This document shows, piece after piece, positions 1-6,150 of a stretch of DNA of 6,150 nucleotides. Both the position numbers and the translations under genes were made by a program. Each line of letters begins with the position of its first letter. The first letter of the stretch is position 1. Below the pieces are notes generated by a model. That model was not told where the DNA came from, did not search any database, and was given only the letters and a program-made list of their open reading frames with translations. The stretch comes from JBEIFW01 sp044370695 (GTDB taxonomy: Bacteria > Actinomycetota > Acidimicrobiia > Acidimicrobiales > Ilumatobacteraceae): positions 1 to 6,150 of the forward strand of contig JBILVB010000204.1 of the NCBI GenBank assembly GCA_044370695.1. Reading direction: 5' to 3'.

Positions 1-2
1 TG

Positions 3-932
3 ATGTCTGTTCCCGCCAGCGGTCCCGCCGACGTCGACGAGGTCGCCGCCGCCCTCGCCGCCCACGACTACCTCCCCGACGAGGGCCTCGCCACGGCAGT
101 GTTCCTGGCCATGCGGCTCGGTCGTCCGTTGCTGCTCGAAGGCGAGGCGGGCGTCGGCAAGACCGAACTCGCCAAGGTGCTCGCCCGCTGGACCGGCGGC
201 GAGTTGATCCGCCTGCAGTGTTACGAGGGGATCGATGCGGCGCAGGCGGTCTACGAGTGGGACTACTCGCGACAGTTGCTGCACCTGCGCGCCGCCGAGG
301 CGGCCGGCACCGCCCGGGGCGAGTCGGTGACGGCCCTGGAGGCCGAGCTGTACTCCGAGCGCTTCCTGGTGAAGCGGCCGATCCTGCGCGCCGTGGCCGG
401 ACGCGAGGGCCCGGCGCCGATCCTGTTGATCGACGAGGTCGACCGGGCCGACGACGAGTTCGAGGCGTTCCTGCTCGAGGTCTTGTCGGATTACCAGGTC
501 ACGGTGCCCGAGCTCGGCACGTTCCGGGCCGAGCGGCCACCGTTGGCGATCCTCACGTCGAACCGCACGCGCGACGTGCACGACGCCCTGAAGCGCCGCT
601 GTCTGTACCACTGGGTCGAGCACCCGGATTTCGAACGGGAGGTGGCGATCGTGCGCCTGCGGGTCCCGGCGGCCGGCGAGCGGTTGGCCCGGGAGGTGGC
701 GGCGGCGGTCGAGGCGATGCGCTCGATGGGCCTGTACAAGCCGCCCGGCGTCGCCGAGACGATCGACTGGGCGACGTCGCTGGCCCTCCTCGGGCGGGCG
801 CAGCTCGACGAGGCTTCGGTGTCGGCCACCCTCGGCACCGTCCTCAAGTACCGCGAGGATGCGGACCGGGTGCGCTCGAGCGGGCTGCCCGCGCTGATCC
901 GCCAGGCGTATGACCGCAGCGGCACCAGCTGA
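3..932 (+). CDS. MoxR-family AAA+ ATPase, CoxD-like
   Basis: This is a 309-residue cytoplasmic AAA+ ATPase of the MoxR family, close in style to CoxD. In cox clusters CoxD helps insert or remodel the metal centre of the molybdenum-containing CO dehydrogenase. Visible motifs are Walker A GEAGVGKT (residues 47-54, bases 141-164), Walker B ILLIDE (140-145), sensor-1 TSN (185-187) and a probable arginine finger at R198/R199 in LKRRC, followed by the usual W-x-x-HPDFERE stretch. The segment LQCYEGIDAAQAVYEWDYSR (71-90) is typical of CoxD-type members. Length is normal and the protein looks complete. The ATG at base 3 overlaps a TGA at bases 1-3 (TGATG), which suggests translational coupling to an upstream gene outside the window. 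The 3' end overlaps the next gene, a VWA protein, by 23 bases. The fold and family are secure. CO dehydrogenase as client is inference, because other molybdenum hydroxylases use related pairs. Confidence 0.93.
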   Translation: MSVPASGPADVDEVAAALAAHDYLPDEGLATAVFLAMRLGRPLLLEGEAGVGKTELAKVLARWTGGELIRLQCYEGIDAAQAVYEWDYSRQLLHLRAAEAAGTARGESVTALEAELYSERFLVKRPILRAVAGREGPAPILLIDEVDRADDEFEAFLLEVLSDYQVTVPELGTFRAERPPLAILTSNRTRDVHDALKRRCLYHWVEHPDFEREVAIVRLRVPAAGERLAREVAAAVEAMRSMGLYKPPGVAETIDWATSLALLGRAQLDEASVSATLGTVLKYREDADRVRSSGLPALIRQAYDRSGTS

Positions 933-2064
933 ATCGGCCGTGCCGGCGGCACCGGCAGAGGCGCTGGCCGTTGCCTTCGGGCGGCTGTTGCGCCTGGCCG
1001 GTCTGCGGGTGCCGGTCGACACGGTCTTGGCGTTCGCCCGAGCGCTCGGCGAGCTCGGTGTCGTGGACCGGGACGCGGTCTACTGGGCGGGCCGGGCGAC
1101 GTTGGTGCGTCGACCCGAGGACCACGAGCTCTACGACCGGGCCTTCGCAGTGTTCTGGGAGCGCCGGCATGCCGTGGTCGAACCCGAAGGGCCGCAGCGC
1201 ACGATCACGATCACGTTGGCCGCCGACGACGGGGACGAGGCCGGCGACGACGGGCCCGACGAGGCCGATGCGTCCGACGACGAGGTGCTGCAGCTTCGGT
1301 TCTCGGCGAGCGAAGTGTTGCGGGACAAGGACTTCGCCAGTTGCTCCGATGCCGAACTCGTCGAGGCGCAAGCTTTGATGACCCAGTTGCGGCTCTTGGG
1401 GGCGCGTCGGCGGAGTCGTCGGCTCGTCCCGTCCCGCCGGCCCGGTGCACACCCCGATCTCCGGCGCACGGTCCGCGCCGCCCTGCGCGCGGGAGGTGAA
1501 CCGATCGCCCGCCGGTACCTGGTTCCGGGTGAGCGGTTGCGCCGCCTCGTGCTGCTGCTCGACGTCTCCGGTTCCATGGAGCCCTACGCCCGGGCCCTGG
1601 TGCGGTTCACCCACGCCGCCGTCGTCGGCCGCCAGCGCGTCGAGGTGTTCGCGCTCGGCACCCGGCTCACCCGCATCACCCGGGAGCTGTCGAGCCGCGA
1701 TCCCGACGTGGCGCTGGCGCGCGCGGCGCAGCGCGTCGTCGACTGGTCCGGTGGGACCCGGCTCGGCGAAGGGCTGCGTCGCTTCAACGACGAGTGGGGT
1801 GTGCGCGGTATGGCCCGTGGTTCCGTCGTCGTGATCCTCTCCGACGGATGGGACCGCGGTAGCCCCGAGTTGCTCGCCGAGCAGATGGAACGCCTCCACC
1901 GGGTCGCGTTCCGGGTGGTGTGGGTCAACCCGCTCAAGGTGACCCCCGGGTATGCGCCGCTGGCGCGGGGCATGGCGGCTGCGCTGCCCCACGTCGACGA
2001 GTTCGTCGAGGGGCATTCCGTCGCCGCCCTCGAACAGCTCGCTGCCGTGATCGCCCGCCCCTGA
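910..2064 (+). CDS. VWA domain-containing protein, CoxE-like
   Basis: This 384-residue protein belongs to the CoxE-like von Willebrand factor A family, the usual partner of a MoxR ATPase. Known pairs work as metal-dependent chaperones, and CoxE is needed with CoxD for CO dehydrogenase maturation. The N-terminal helical part (about 20-90) has the typical FGRLLRLAGLRVPVDTVLAF pattern. A strongly acidic low-complexity linker follows (about 105-125), then a basic arginine-rich stretch (166-187). The VWA domain covers about 210-380 with a full MIDAS: DVSGS at 218-222 (bases 1561-1575), Thr283 in SGGT, and Asp312 in LSDGWD. The gene starts inside the MoxR-like gene, so the two are co-translated. 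A GTG at base 940 (codon 11) is an alternative start just past the upstream stop. Neither start has a strong Shine-Dalgarno, so the exact N-terminus is uncertain. No membrane segment is seen. Confidence 0.92.
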   Translation: MTAAAPAESAVPAAPAEALAVAFGRLLRLAGLRVPVDTVLAFARALGELGVVDRDAVYWAGRATLVRRPEDHELYDRAFAVFWERRHAVVEPEGPQRTITITLAADDGDEAGDDGPDEADASDDEVLQLRFSASEVLRDKDFASCSDAELVEAQALMTQLRLLGARRRSRRLVPSRRPGAHPDLRRTVRAALRAGGEPIARRYLVPGERLRRLVLLLDVSGSMEPYARALVRFTHAAVVGRQRVEVFALGTRLTRITRELSSRDPDVALARAAQRVVDWSGGTRLGEGLRRFNDEWGVRGMARGSVVVILSDGWDRGSPELLAEQMERLHRVAFRVVWVNPLKVTPGYAPLARGMAAALPHVDEFVEGHSVAALEQLAAVIARP

Positions 2065-2137
2065 TCGTCGCCGCAACTTCGTCGGGGGGTGGGGCCGGCG
2101 TCGCCTTCCGTTCATCCGGGGCGGCTCGGCTTTCGTC

Positions 2138-4921
2138 ATGCTCCGGCGTTCGGTCATCGCTGTCCTGTCCACGCTCGCTATCGGTTCGGCCGGCCTGACG
2201 ATCGGCGTGGCCGGGGCGTCCCCGAGGCCTCTCGGAGCGGTCCCGGTCCCGACCGATCAGGTGCGCCTGCGGGCGATCGGCACCTTCGATTCCGGCAGCG
2301 GCAACGCCGGCGCCGAGATCTCGGCGTTCGACCCGACCACCAAGCGCCTCTTCGTCACGAACGGTGCCGCCAAGCGGATCGACGTCGTCGACCTCGCGAA
2401 CCCGGCGGCCCCGGCCAAGATCGCCGAGTTCTCGATCGCCCCGTACGGCTTCGACCTCCAGGGCGTGGCTGCTCGCAACGGCATCGTCGCCGTCGCGCTG
2501 CAGGGTCTCGACGCCACGACGGGGAAGACCGACCCCGGCAGCGTGCTGTTCCTGCGAGGCTCGGGCGACGTCAGCGGCGGGCTGACGGTGCTCACTCAGG
2601 TCACGGTCGGCGCGCTGCCCGACATGCTCATGTTCACTCCGGACGGCACCAAGGTGCTGACCGCCAACGAGGGCGAACCGCGCTGCACGAGCGGTACGTA
2701 CGTCGATCCGGAGGGGTCGGTGTCGATCATCTCGCTGACCGGCGACTCGACGGCACTGTCGGCGACGGTCTCGACGGTGGGCTTCGGCGGGTTGAACGCC
2801 GCCACGCTGCGGGCCCAGACCCCGGCGGTGCGCATCTTCGGCCCGGGCGCGACTGCAGCACAGGACCTCGAGCCGGAGTACATCACGGTGGATCCCTCGG
2901 GGACGACGGCCTGGGTGACCATGCAGGAGAACAACGCCGTCGCCGTGATCGACCTGGGGTCCGGCACGGTCGACGCCGTCGTCGGCCTCGGTACGAAGGA
3001 CTGGTCGGCGTCTGCGCTCGACACCTCGGACCGCGACGTGGAGGGGGTCACCGGCAGTGGCACCAACAACCGGCGCATCAACATCGTTCCCCGGCCGATC
3101 CGCGGGATGTACCAGCCCGACGCCATCGCGTCGATGGTCCATGGCGGGCAGACGTACCTGTTCACGGCCAATGAGGGCGATGCCCGCGACTGGGCCCCGT
3201 GCATCAACGAGGAGGCCACGGGCAGCCAGCTCACCGTGAGCAACGCGGTCACCGCCGGGCTGTCCACCTTGGCGGCCGACGAGGACGACCTCGGCAGGTT
3301 GAAGTTCACCGTCGCCGAACCGGCCACCAACGGGGGTCGCAACCCGTATCCGAACCAGACGGCACCGACGGCGGTCGCGCAGGACACCCTGTACTCGTTC
3401 GGTACCCGCTCGATGTCGGTCTGGTCGGCGCAGGGTGCGCTGGTGTGGGACTCGGGCAGCCAGATCGAGGAGTACATCGCCGCCACGTTCCCCGCCTGGC
3501 ACAACATCAACAACGGCCTCGCGTCGGACTGGGACACCCGCAGCGACGACAAGGGCCCGGAGCCCGAAGGAGTCGCCGTCGGGTCGGCGTACGGCCGCAC
3601 GTTCGCGTTCCTCGGGTTGGAGCGTGCCGGCGGGATCATGGTCTTCGACGTGACCGATCCCACGGCGCCGGTGATCGCCACGTACGCCAACCCGCGCATG
3701 GCCGGCTCGGGTATCGGCTCGGCGGACATCTCACCCGAGGGCGTGCAGTTCGTGCCTGCCGACCAGAGCCCGAACGGGCTGCCGCTCGTCATCGCTACCC
3801 ACGAGATCTCGGGCACGACGACGGTGTTCGCCCTCGAACCGGTCGGTGGGCACCGCTTCGAGGCGAGCCCGCAACGGATCCTCGACACGCGTACCTCGGG
3901 GATCTTGGGCGCTGCTTCGACCCGCACCGTGCCCGTACCGGGGCTTCCCGCCGAAGGGGTGGCCGCCGTGCTCGTCAACGTGACGGCCACCGAAGGCGTC
4001 GGCACCGGCTTCGTGTCGGTCTACGGAGGCGGCACCTGGCCGGGTACGAGCACGCTCAACCTCGACCGCGTCGGCCAGACCGTGGCGAACTTGACGCTGG
4101 TCCCCGTGGCCAGCGACGGCTCGATCACCGTGTACAGCCAGCCCTCGACCCACCTCGTGATCGATCTCGTCGGCCGGTTCGTGTCGGCGGCGACGGCGAC
4201 CGACGGGCGATTCGTGCCGGTAGCCCCCGCCCGACTGCTCGACACGCGGTCCGGGGCGCTGCGACCGGCCGGCGCCACCACCACTGTCGCCATCGCCGGT
4301 CAGGGCGGCGTGCCGGCGACCGGGGTGGGCGCAGCCGTGGTGACGATCACCTCGACCGAGTCGACCAGCCCCGGCTTCATCGCTGCATACGCGAGCGGGA
4401 CGCCCTGGCCCGGGACGAGCACGCTGAACGTGGATCGCGCCGGTCAGGACATCCCGAACCTCGCGGTCGTGCCGCTCGGGAGCGACGGGTCGATCTCGCT
4501 GTTCAACCAGCCACCCACGCACCTCGTCGTCGACGTCGTCGGCTACGTGACCGGCACGGGAGCGGCGTCCGGGGGCAGCGGCCTGTTGCTGCTCACGTCT
4601 CCGACCCGGCTCTTGGATACGCGCACCGGGTCGAAGCCTCCGGCAGCGTCCACCCAGGTCGTTCCGGCCGGTCCGGCCGTCGCCCTGGGCGGCCCGGCGC
4701 TGGTGAATCTCACGATCACGGAGACGGCTGCGCGCGGGTTCGTGACCGCATGGTCGGGCGTGGGTTCCCGACCTGGCACGAGCAACCTGAACGCGGCCGG
4801 AGCGGAAGCGACCGCGGCTGCCGCAGCGTTCGTGCAGCGGGCGCCCTCGGGCACGACGTCGGTCTACGTGCAGCCGAGCGCACACCTCGTCGTCGATCGG
4901 GTCGGGGTGTTCACCGCCTGA
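2138..4921 (+). CDS. Secreted choice-of-anchor I family protein with three C-terminal LDTR-type modules
   Basis: This is a 927-residue exported protein. Residues 1-27 form a Sec-type signal peptide (MLRR, a hydrophobic run, then AGA before Ser28). Residues about 43-566 match the choice-of-anchor I family, a beta-propeller-like extracellular domain of unknown biochemical role. Characteristic motifs are LFVTNGAAKRIDVVDL (71-86), TANEGE (175-180), YITVDPSGTTAWVTMQENNA (248-267), TANEGDARDW (343-352), GPEPEGVAVG (473-482), GLERAGGIMVFDVTDP (493-508), ISPEGVQFVP (531-540) and HEISGTTTVF (555-564). Three beta-rich modules of about 110 residues follow and end the protein. There is no LPXTG motif or C-terminal transmembrane helix, so attachment, if any, would rest on the modules. 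The only two cysteines, C183 and C355, each lie just after an ANEG motif and could form a disulfide. The ATG at 2138 is chosen because it places the signal peptide at the N-terminus; no clear Shine-Dalgarno precedes it. Relatives are sometimes labelled alkaline phosphatase, but I see no phosphatase active site. Confidence 0.88.
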   Translation: MLRRSVIAVLSTLAIGSAGLTIGVAGASPRPLGAVPVPTDQVRLRAIGTFDSGSGNAGAEISAFDPTTKRLFVTNGAAKRIDVVDLANPAAPAKIAEFSIAPYGFDLQGVAARNGIVAVALQGLDATTGKTDPGSVLFLRGSGDVSGGLTVLTQVTVGALPDMLMFTPDGTKVLTANEGEPRCTSGTYVDPEGSVSIISLTGDSTALSATVSTVGFGGLNAATLRAQTPAVRIFGPGATAAQDLEPEYITVDPSGTTAWVTMQENNAVAVIDLGSGTVDAVVGLGTKDWSASALDTSDRDVEGVTGSGTNNRRINIVPRPIRGMYQPDAIASMVHGGQTYLFTANEGDARDWAPCINEEATGSQLTVSNAVTAGLSTLAADEDDLGRLKFTVAEPATNGGRNPYPNQTAPTAVAQDTLYSFGTRSMSVWSAQGALVWDSGSQIEEYIAATFPAWHNINNGLASDWDTRSDDKGPEPEGVAVGSAYGRTFAFLGLERAGGIMVFDVTDPTAPVIATYANPRMAGSGIGSADISPEGVQFVPADQSPNGLPLVIATHEISGTTTVFALEPVGGHRFEASPQRILDTRTSGILGAASTRTVPVPGLPAEGVAAVLVNVTATEGVGTGFVSVYGGGTWPGTSTLNLDRVGQTVANLTLVPVASDGSITVYSQPSTHLVIDLVGRFVSAATATDGRFVPVAPARLLDTRSGALRPAGATTTVAIAGQGGVPATGVGAAVVTITSTESTSPGFIAAYASGTPWPGTSTLNVDRAGQDIPNLAVVPLGSDGSISLFNQPPTHLVVDVVGYVTGTGAASGGSGLLLLTSPTRLLDTRTGSKPPAASTQVVPAGPAVALGGPALVNLTITETAARGFVTAWSGVGSRPGTSNLNAAGAEATAAAAAFVQRAPSGTTSVYVQPSAHLVVDRVGVFTA
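3848..4180 (+). repeat. C-terminal module 1 of 3 (LDTR...HLVIDLVGRF)
   Basis: This is protein-level tandem repeat 1, residues about 571-681 of the secreted protein. Landmarks are PQRILDTR (578-585), VLVNVTATEG (611-620), WPGTSTLNLDRVGQ (634-647), ASDGSITVYSQPSTHLV (658-674) and the closing VIDLVGRF. Such beta-rich modules, with the pattern LLDTR, LNVTAT, SNLN, VPNL, dG, HvvaDvxGyf, recur in secreted actinobacterial proteins, often in tandem. Their function is not firmly known; roles in surface binding are inferred. Confidence 0.85.
4205..4546 (+). repeat. C-terminal module 2 of 3 (LDTR...HLVVDVVGYV)
   Basis: This is tandem repeat 2, residues about 690-803. It aligns closely with module 1: PARLLDTRSG (697-706), AAVVTITSTE (732-741), WPGTSTLNVDRAGQ (757-770), IPNLAVVPLGSDGSI (772-786), and QPPTHLVVDVVGY (791-803). 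The LDTR motif begins 119 residues after that of module 1. A short Ala/Gly/Ser-rich linker (TGTGAASGGSG, 805-815) separates it from module 3. Confidence 0.85.
4580..4912 (+). repeat. C-terminal module 3 of 3, divergent (LDTR...HLVVDRVGVF)
   Basis: This is tandem repeat 3, residues about 815-925, running to within two residues of the C-terminus. It keeps SPTRLLDTRTG (821-831), ALVNLTITE (854-862), PGTSNLN (879-885) and QPSAHLVVDRVGVF (912-925). The conserved Trp before PGTS is replaced by Arg878. The DRxGQ..NL segment is replaced by an alanine-rich stretch, AGAEATAAAAAF (887-898). It is the most diverged copy. Confidence 0.8.
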
Positions 4922-4942
4922 CCGCCGGTCCCGGCCGGTCAA
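4919..4942. terminator. Possible bidirectional terminator hairpin over convergent stops
   Basis: Bases 4919-4927 (TGACCGCCG) can pair with bases 4932-4941 (CGGCCGGTCA), leaving one bulged base and a four-base loop. The stem contains the TGA of the + strand secreted-protein gene and the TGA of the - strand GGDEF-EAL gene. There is no T-tract on either side, so it is not a classic intrinsic terminator. GC-rich hairpins without a U-tract are proposed as terminators in high-GC actinobacteria. In such GC-rich DNA a hairpin of this size could also arise by chance. Confidence 0.35.
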
Positions 4943-6150
4943 CCGACGTTGGTGAGCAGGAAGTCCTGCAACTCGGCGGCGGGCAACGGTCGGGCGAGGT
5001 GGTACCCCTGGGCCTCCTCGCAGCCCAGCGCCCGCAGCAGGTCCCACGTGTGCTGGTCCTCGACGCCTTCGGCGACGCACGACAGCGACAGGTTGCCGGC
5101 CAGTCCGATCACGGTGCGGGCGATGACGAGATCGTTGTGGTTCGTGGCCAGGTCGGCCACGAAGCACCGGTCGATCTTCACCTCCTGCACGGGGAGTCGC
5201 TTGAGGTAGGCGAGCGAGGAATGCCCGGTGCCGAAGTCGTCGATCGAGAGCCGAACCCCTCGTCCGTCGAGCCGGGTGAGCACGTCATGGGTGAGGTCGG
5301 GATCGCGCATGAGGGCGGTCTCGGTGACCTCGAGCGTGATCGATCCCGCCGGGACGCCGTGCTCGGCGAGGAGATCGTCGAGGCGGTCCGGCAGCGACGC
5401 GTCGAGGAGGTTGACCACGGAGACGTTCAGCGACATGCCGATCTCGATGCCGGCACGCCGCCATCGACCGGCCTGGGCGATCCCGCGCTCGAGGACGAGC
5501 GTCGTGAGCCGGTTCACGAGGCCCGTGCGCTCGGCCAGGGTGACGAACTCGTCGGGCGGCACCGCTCCGAGACTCGGGTGGTGCCAGCGCAGCAGCGCTT
5601 CGACACCGGTGACGGCCCCGGCGCGCAGGTTGGCCTTGGGTTGGAAGACGAGTTCGAACTCATCGCCGGTGTCGAGTGCCCGGCGCAGGTCGAGGGCGAG
5701 GCGATGGCGCCGCGACGTGGCCTGCTCGGAGGCGGCGTCGAACACGGCGATGGAGTTCTCGTGGTTCTCCTTGGCGCTGTACAGCGCGATGTCGGCCCGA
5801 TGCATCAACGCCGCTTCGGTGCTTCCGTGTTCTGGGGCGCACGCCACCCCGAGCGACGCGGACACGAAGATGCTGACGCCGTCGAACGGGACCGGTTGCT
5901 CGATGGCGGTGCGGGCCCGGTGGCCGAACTCCGAGCCGGCGAGGGCGTCGTGCTGGTCGAGCAGCACGGCGAACTCGTCGCCGCCGAGTCGCGCGACGTG
6001 ATCCACCGGTCGGCACTCGCCGGTGAGCCGCTCGGCGACGGTGGCGAGCACGAGGTCGCCGGCCACGTGCCCGAAGGTGTCGTTGACCTCCTTGAACCGG
6101 GTCAGGTCGATGATCACCAGCGCGAACGGCCGACCCGCCTGGAACCGGGA
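4939..6150 (-). CDS. Diguanylate cyclase/phosphodiesterase (GGDEF-EAL), 5' part outside the window
   Basis: This is the C-terminal part of a bifunctional cyclic-di-GMP enzyme. GGDEF domains make c-di-GMP from two GTP; EAL domains hydrolyse it to pGpG. Reading leftward from 6150, the frame begins SRFQAGRPFALVIIDLTRFK and runs open to a TGA at 4941-4939. The GGDEF domain keeps the metal-binding Asp of IIDLTRF, the FKEVNDTFGH signature, GGDEF itself (bases 5985-5971) and the inhibitory RxxD five residues before it (RPVD). The EAL domain keeps the EALLRW motif (EAL at bases 5601-5593), Asn of SLNVS, Glu of LEVTE, both Asp of DDFGTG, Lys of VKIDR, Glu of VAEGVE and Gln of EAQGY, so it should be catalytically competent. 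The C-terminal ARPLPAAEL ending is normal. A GTG at 6117-6115 lies inside the first GGDEF beta strand and is not the start. The sensory or membrane region is off the window, so the input signal is unknown. Confidence 0.94.
   Translation of the reverse strand, partial: SRFQAGRPFALVIIDLTRFKEVNDTFGHVAGDLVLATVAERLTGECRPVDHVARLGGDEFAVLLDQHDALAGSEFGHRARTAIEQPVPFDGVSIFVSASLGVACAPEHGSTEAALMHRADIALYSAKENHENSIAVFDAASEQATSRRHRLALDLRRALDTGDEFELVFQPKANLRAGAVTGVEALLRWHHPSLGAVPPDEFVTLAERTGLVNRLTTLVLERGIAQAGRWRRAGIEIGMSLNVSVVNLLDASLPDRLDDLLAEHGVPAGSITLEVTETALMRDPDLTHDVLTRLDGRGVRLSIDDFGTGHSSLAYLKRLPVQEVKIDRCFVADLATNHNDLVIARTVIGLAGNLSLSCVAEGVEDQHTWDLLRALGCEEAQGYHLARPLPAAELQDFLLTNVG

Noticed and set aside
2065..2137. 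Possible promoter or terminator in the 73-base gap between the VWA gene and the secreted-protein gene
   Set aside because: I found no convincing -10/-35 pair, no clear hairpin with a T-tract, and no Shine-Dalgarno at good spacing. A separate promoter for the secreted-protein gene is likely on functional grounds but cannot be pointed to.
844..2172. Open frame of 442 codons on the - strand opposite the VWA gene
   Set aside because: The opposite strand encodes a complete CoxE-like protein with a full MIDAS. The antisense product is compositionally biased and has no family motif.
2089..3174. Open frame of 361 codons on the + strand overlapping the secreted-protein gene
   Set aside because: The product is arginine-rich and lacks motifs. 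The competing frame from 2138 has a clear signal peptide and family motifs over its full length.
1934..3502. Long open frame of 522 codons on the - strand
   Set aside because: It lies antisense to the VWA gene and the secreted-protein gene, has low-complexity Arg/Gly/Asp/His-rich composition and no recognisable domain. It is the usual by-product of GC-rich third positions on the coding strand.
2138..3838. Alkaline phosphatase annotation for the secreted protein
   Set aside because: Related proteins sometimes carry that label, probably from fused neighbours. No Ser/Thr nucleophile motif or metal ligand set of an alkaline phosphatase is seen here.
2596..4005. Open frame of 469 codons on the - strand opposite the choice-of-anchor body
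   Set aside because: It is antisense to a gene with a signal peptide and many family motifs. The product has no signature and is rich in Ser, Pro, Thr and Ala, as expected from a reverse-complement frame.
3731..5167. Open frame of 478 codons on the - strand crossing two genes
   Set aside because: It overlaps the three C-terminal modules in antisense and the end of the EAL gene in another frame. Its Arg/Gly/His-rich sequence has no recognisable domain.
6115..6117. GTG as the start of the GGDEF-EAL gene
   Set aside because: The frame stays open to the window edge and the codons before it read FALVIIDL, the canonical first beta strand of a GGDEF domain. This Val is therefore internal and the gene is cut by the window.

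Overview
The window is very GC-rich, with G/C strongly favoured at third codon positions and almost no space between genes. It holds four protein-coding genes and no RNA gene, CRISPR array or insertion sequence that I can see. The style of DNA and the C-terminal LDTR...HLVVDVVGY-type modules of the third gene, which are common in secreted actinobacterial proteins, point to a high-GC Actinobacteria/Actinomycetota member. The class Acidimicrobiia is plausible, but that placement is an inference.

Region 1 (bases 3-2064, + strand) is a tightly coupled gene pair: a MoxR-family AAA+ ATPase of the CoxD type, then a von Willebrand factor A protein of the CoxE type. The second gene starts inside the first. 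The first ATG overlaps a TGA at bases 1-3, so the pair probably continues an operon that begins upstream of the window. Such pairs act as maturation chaperones for molybdenum hydroxylases, classically the CO dehydrogenase of cox clusters. The structural enzyme genes are not in the window, so the exact client is unknown.

Region 2 (2138-4921, + strand) is one large secreted protein. It has a signal peptide, then a long beta-propeller-like body of the choice-of-anchor I family, then three tandem modules of about 110 residues that close the protein. There is no LPXTG motif and no C-terminal membrane helix. The modules sit where other family members carry their surface-anchoring element.

Region 3 (4939 to the right edge, - strand) is the C-terminal part of a cyclic-di-GMP enzyme with GGDEF and EAL domains. 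Both active-site signatures are intact, as is the inhibitory RxxD site. Its reading frame stays open through the right edge, so the true start lies outside the window. It converges on region 2 with only 17 bases between the stop codons, and an inverted repeat spans both stops.

I see no evidence of a wholly new system. The points most worth a second look are the architecture of the secreted protein, its decayed third module, its paired ANEG/cysteine motifs, and the hairpin over the convergent stops.
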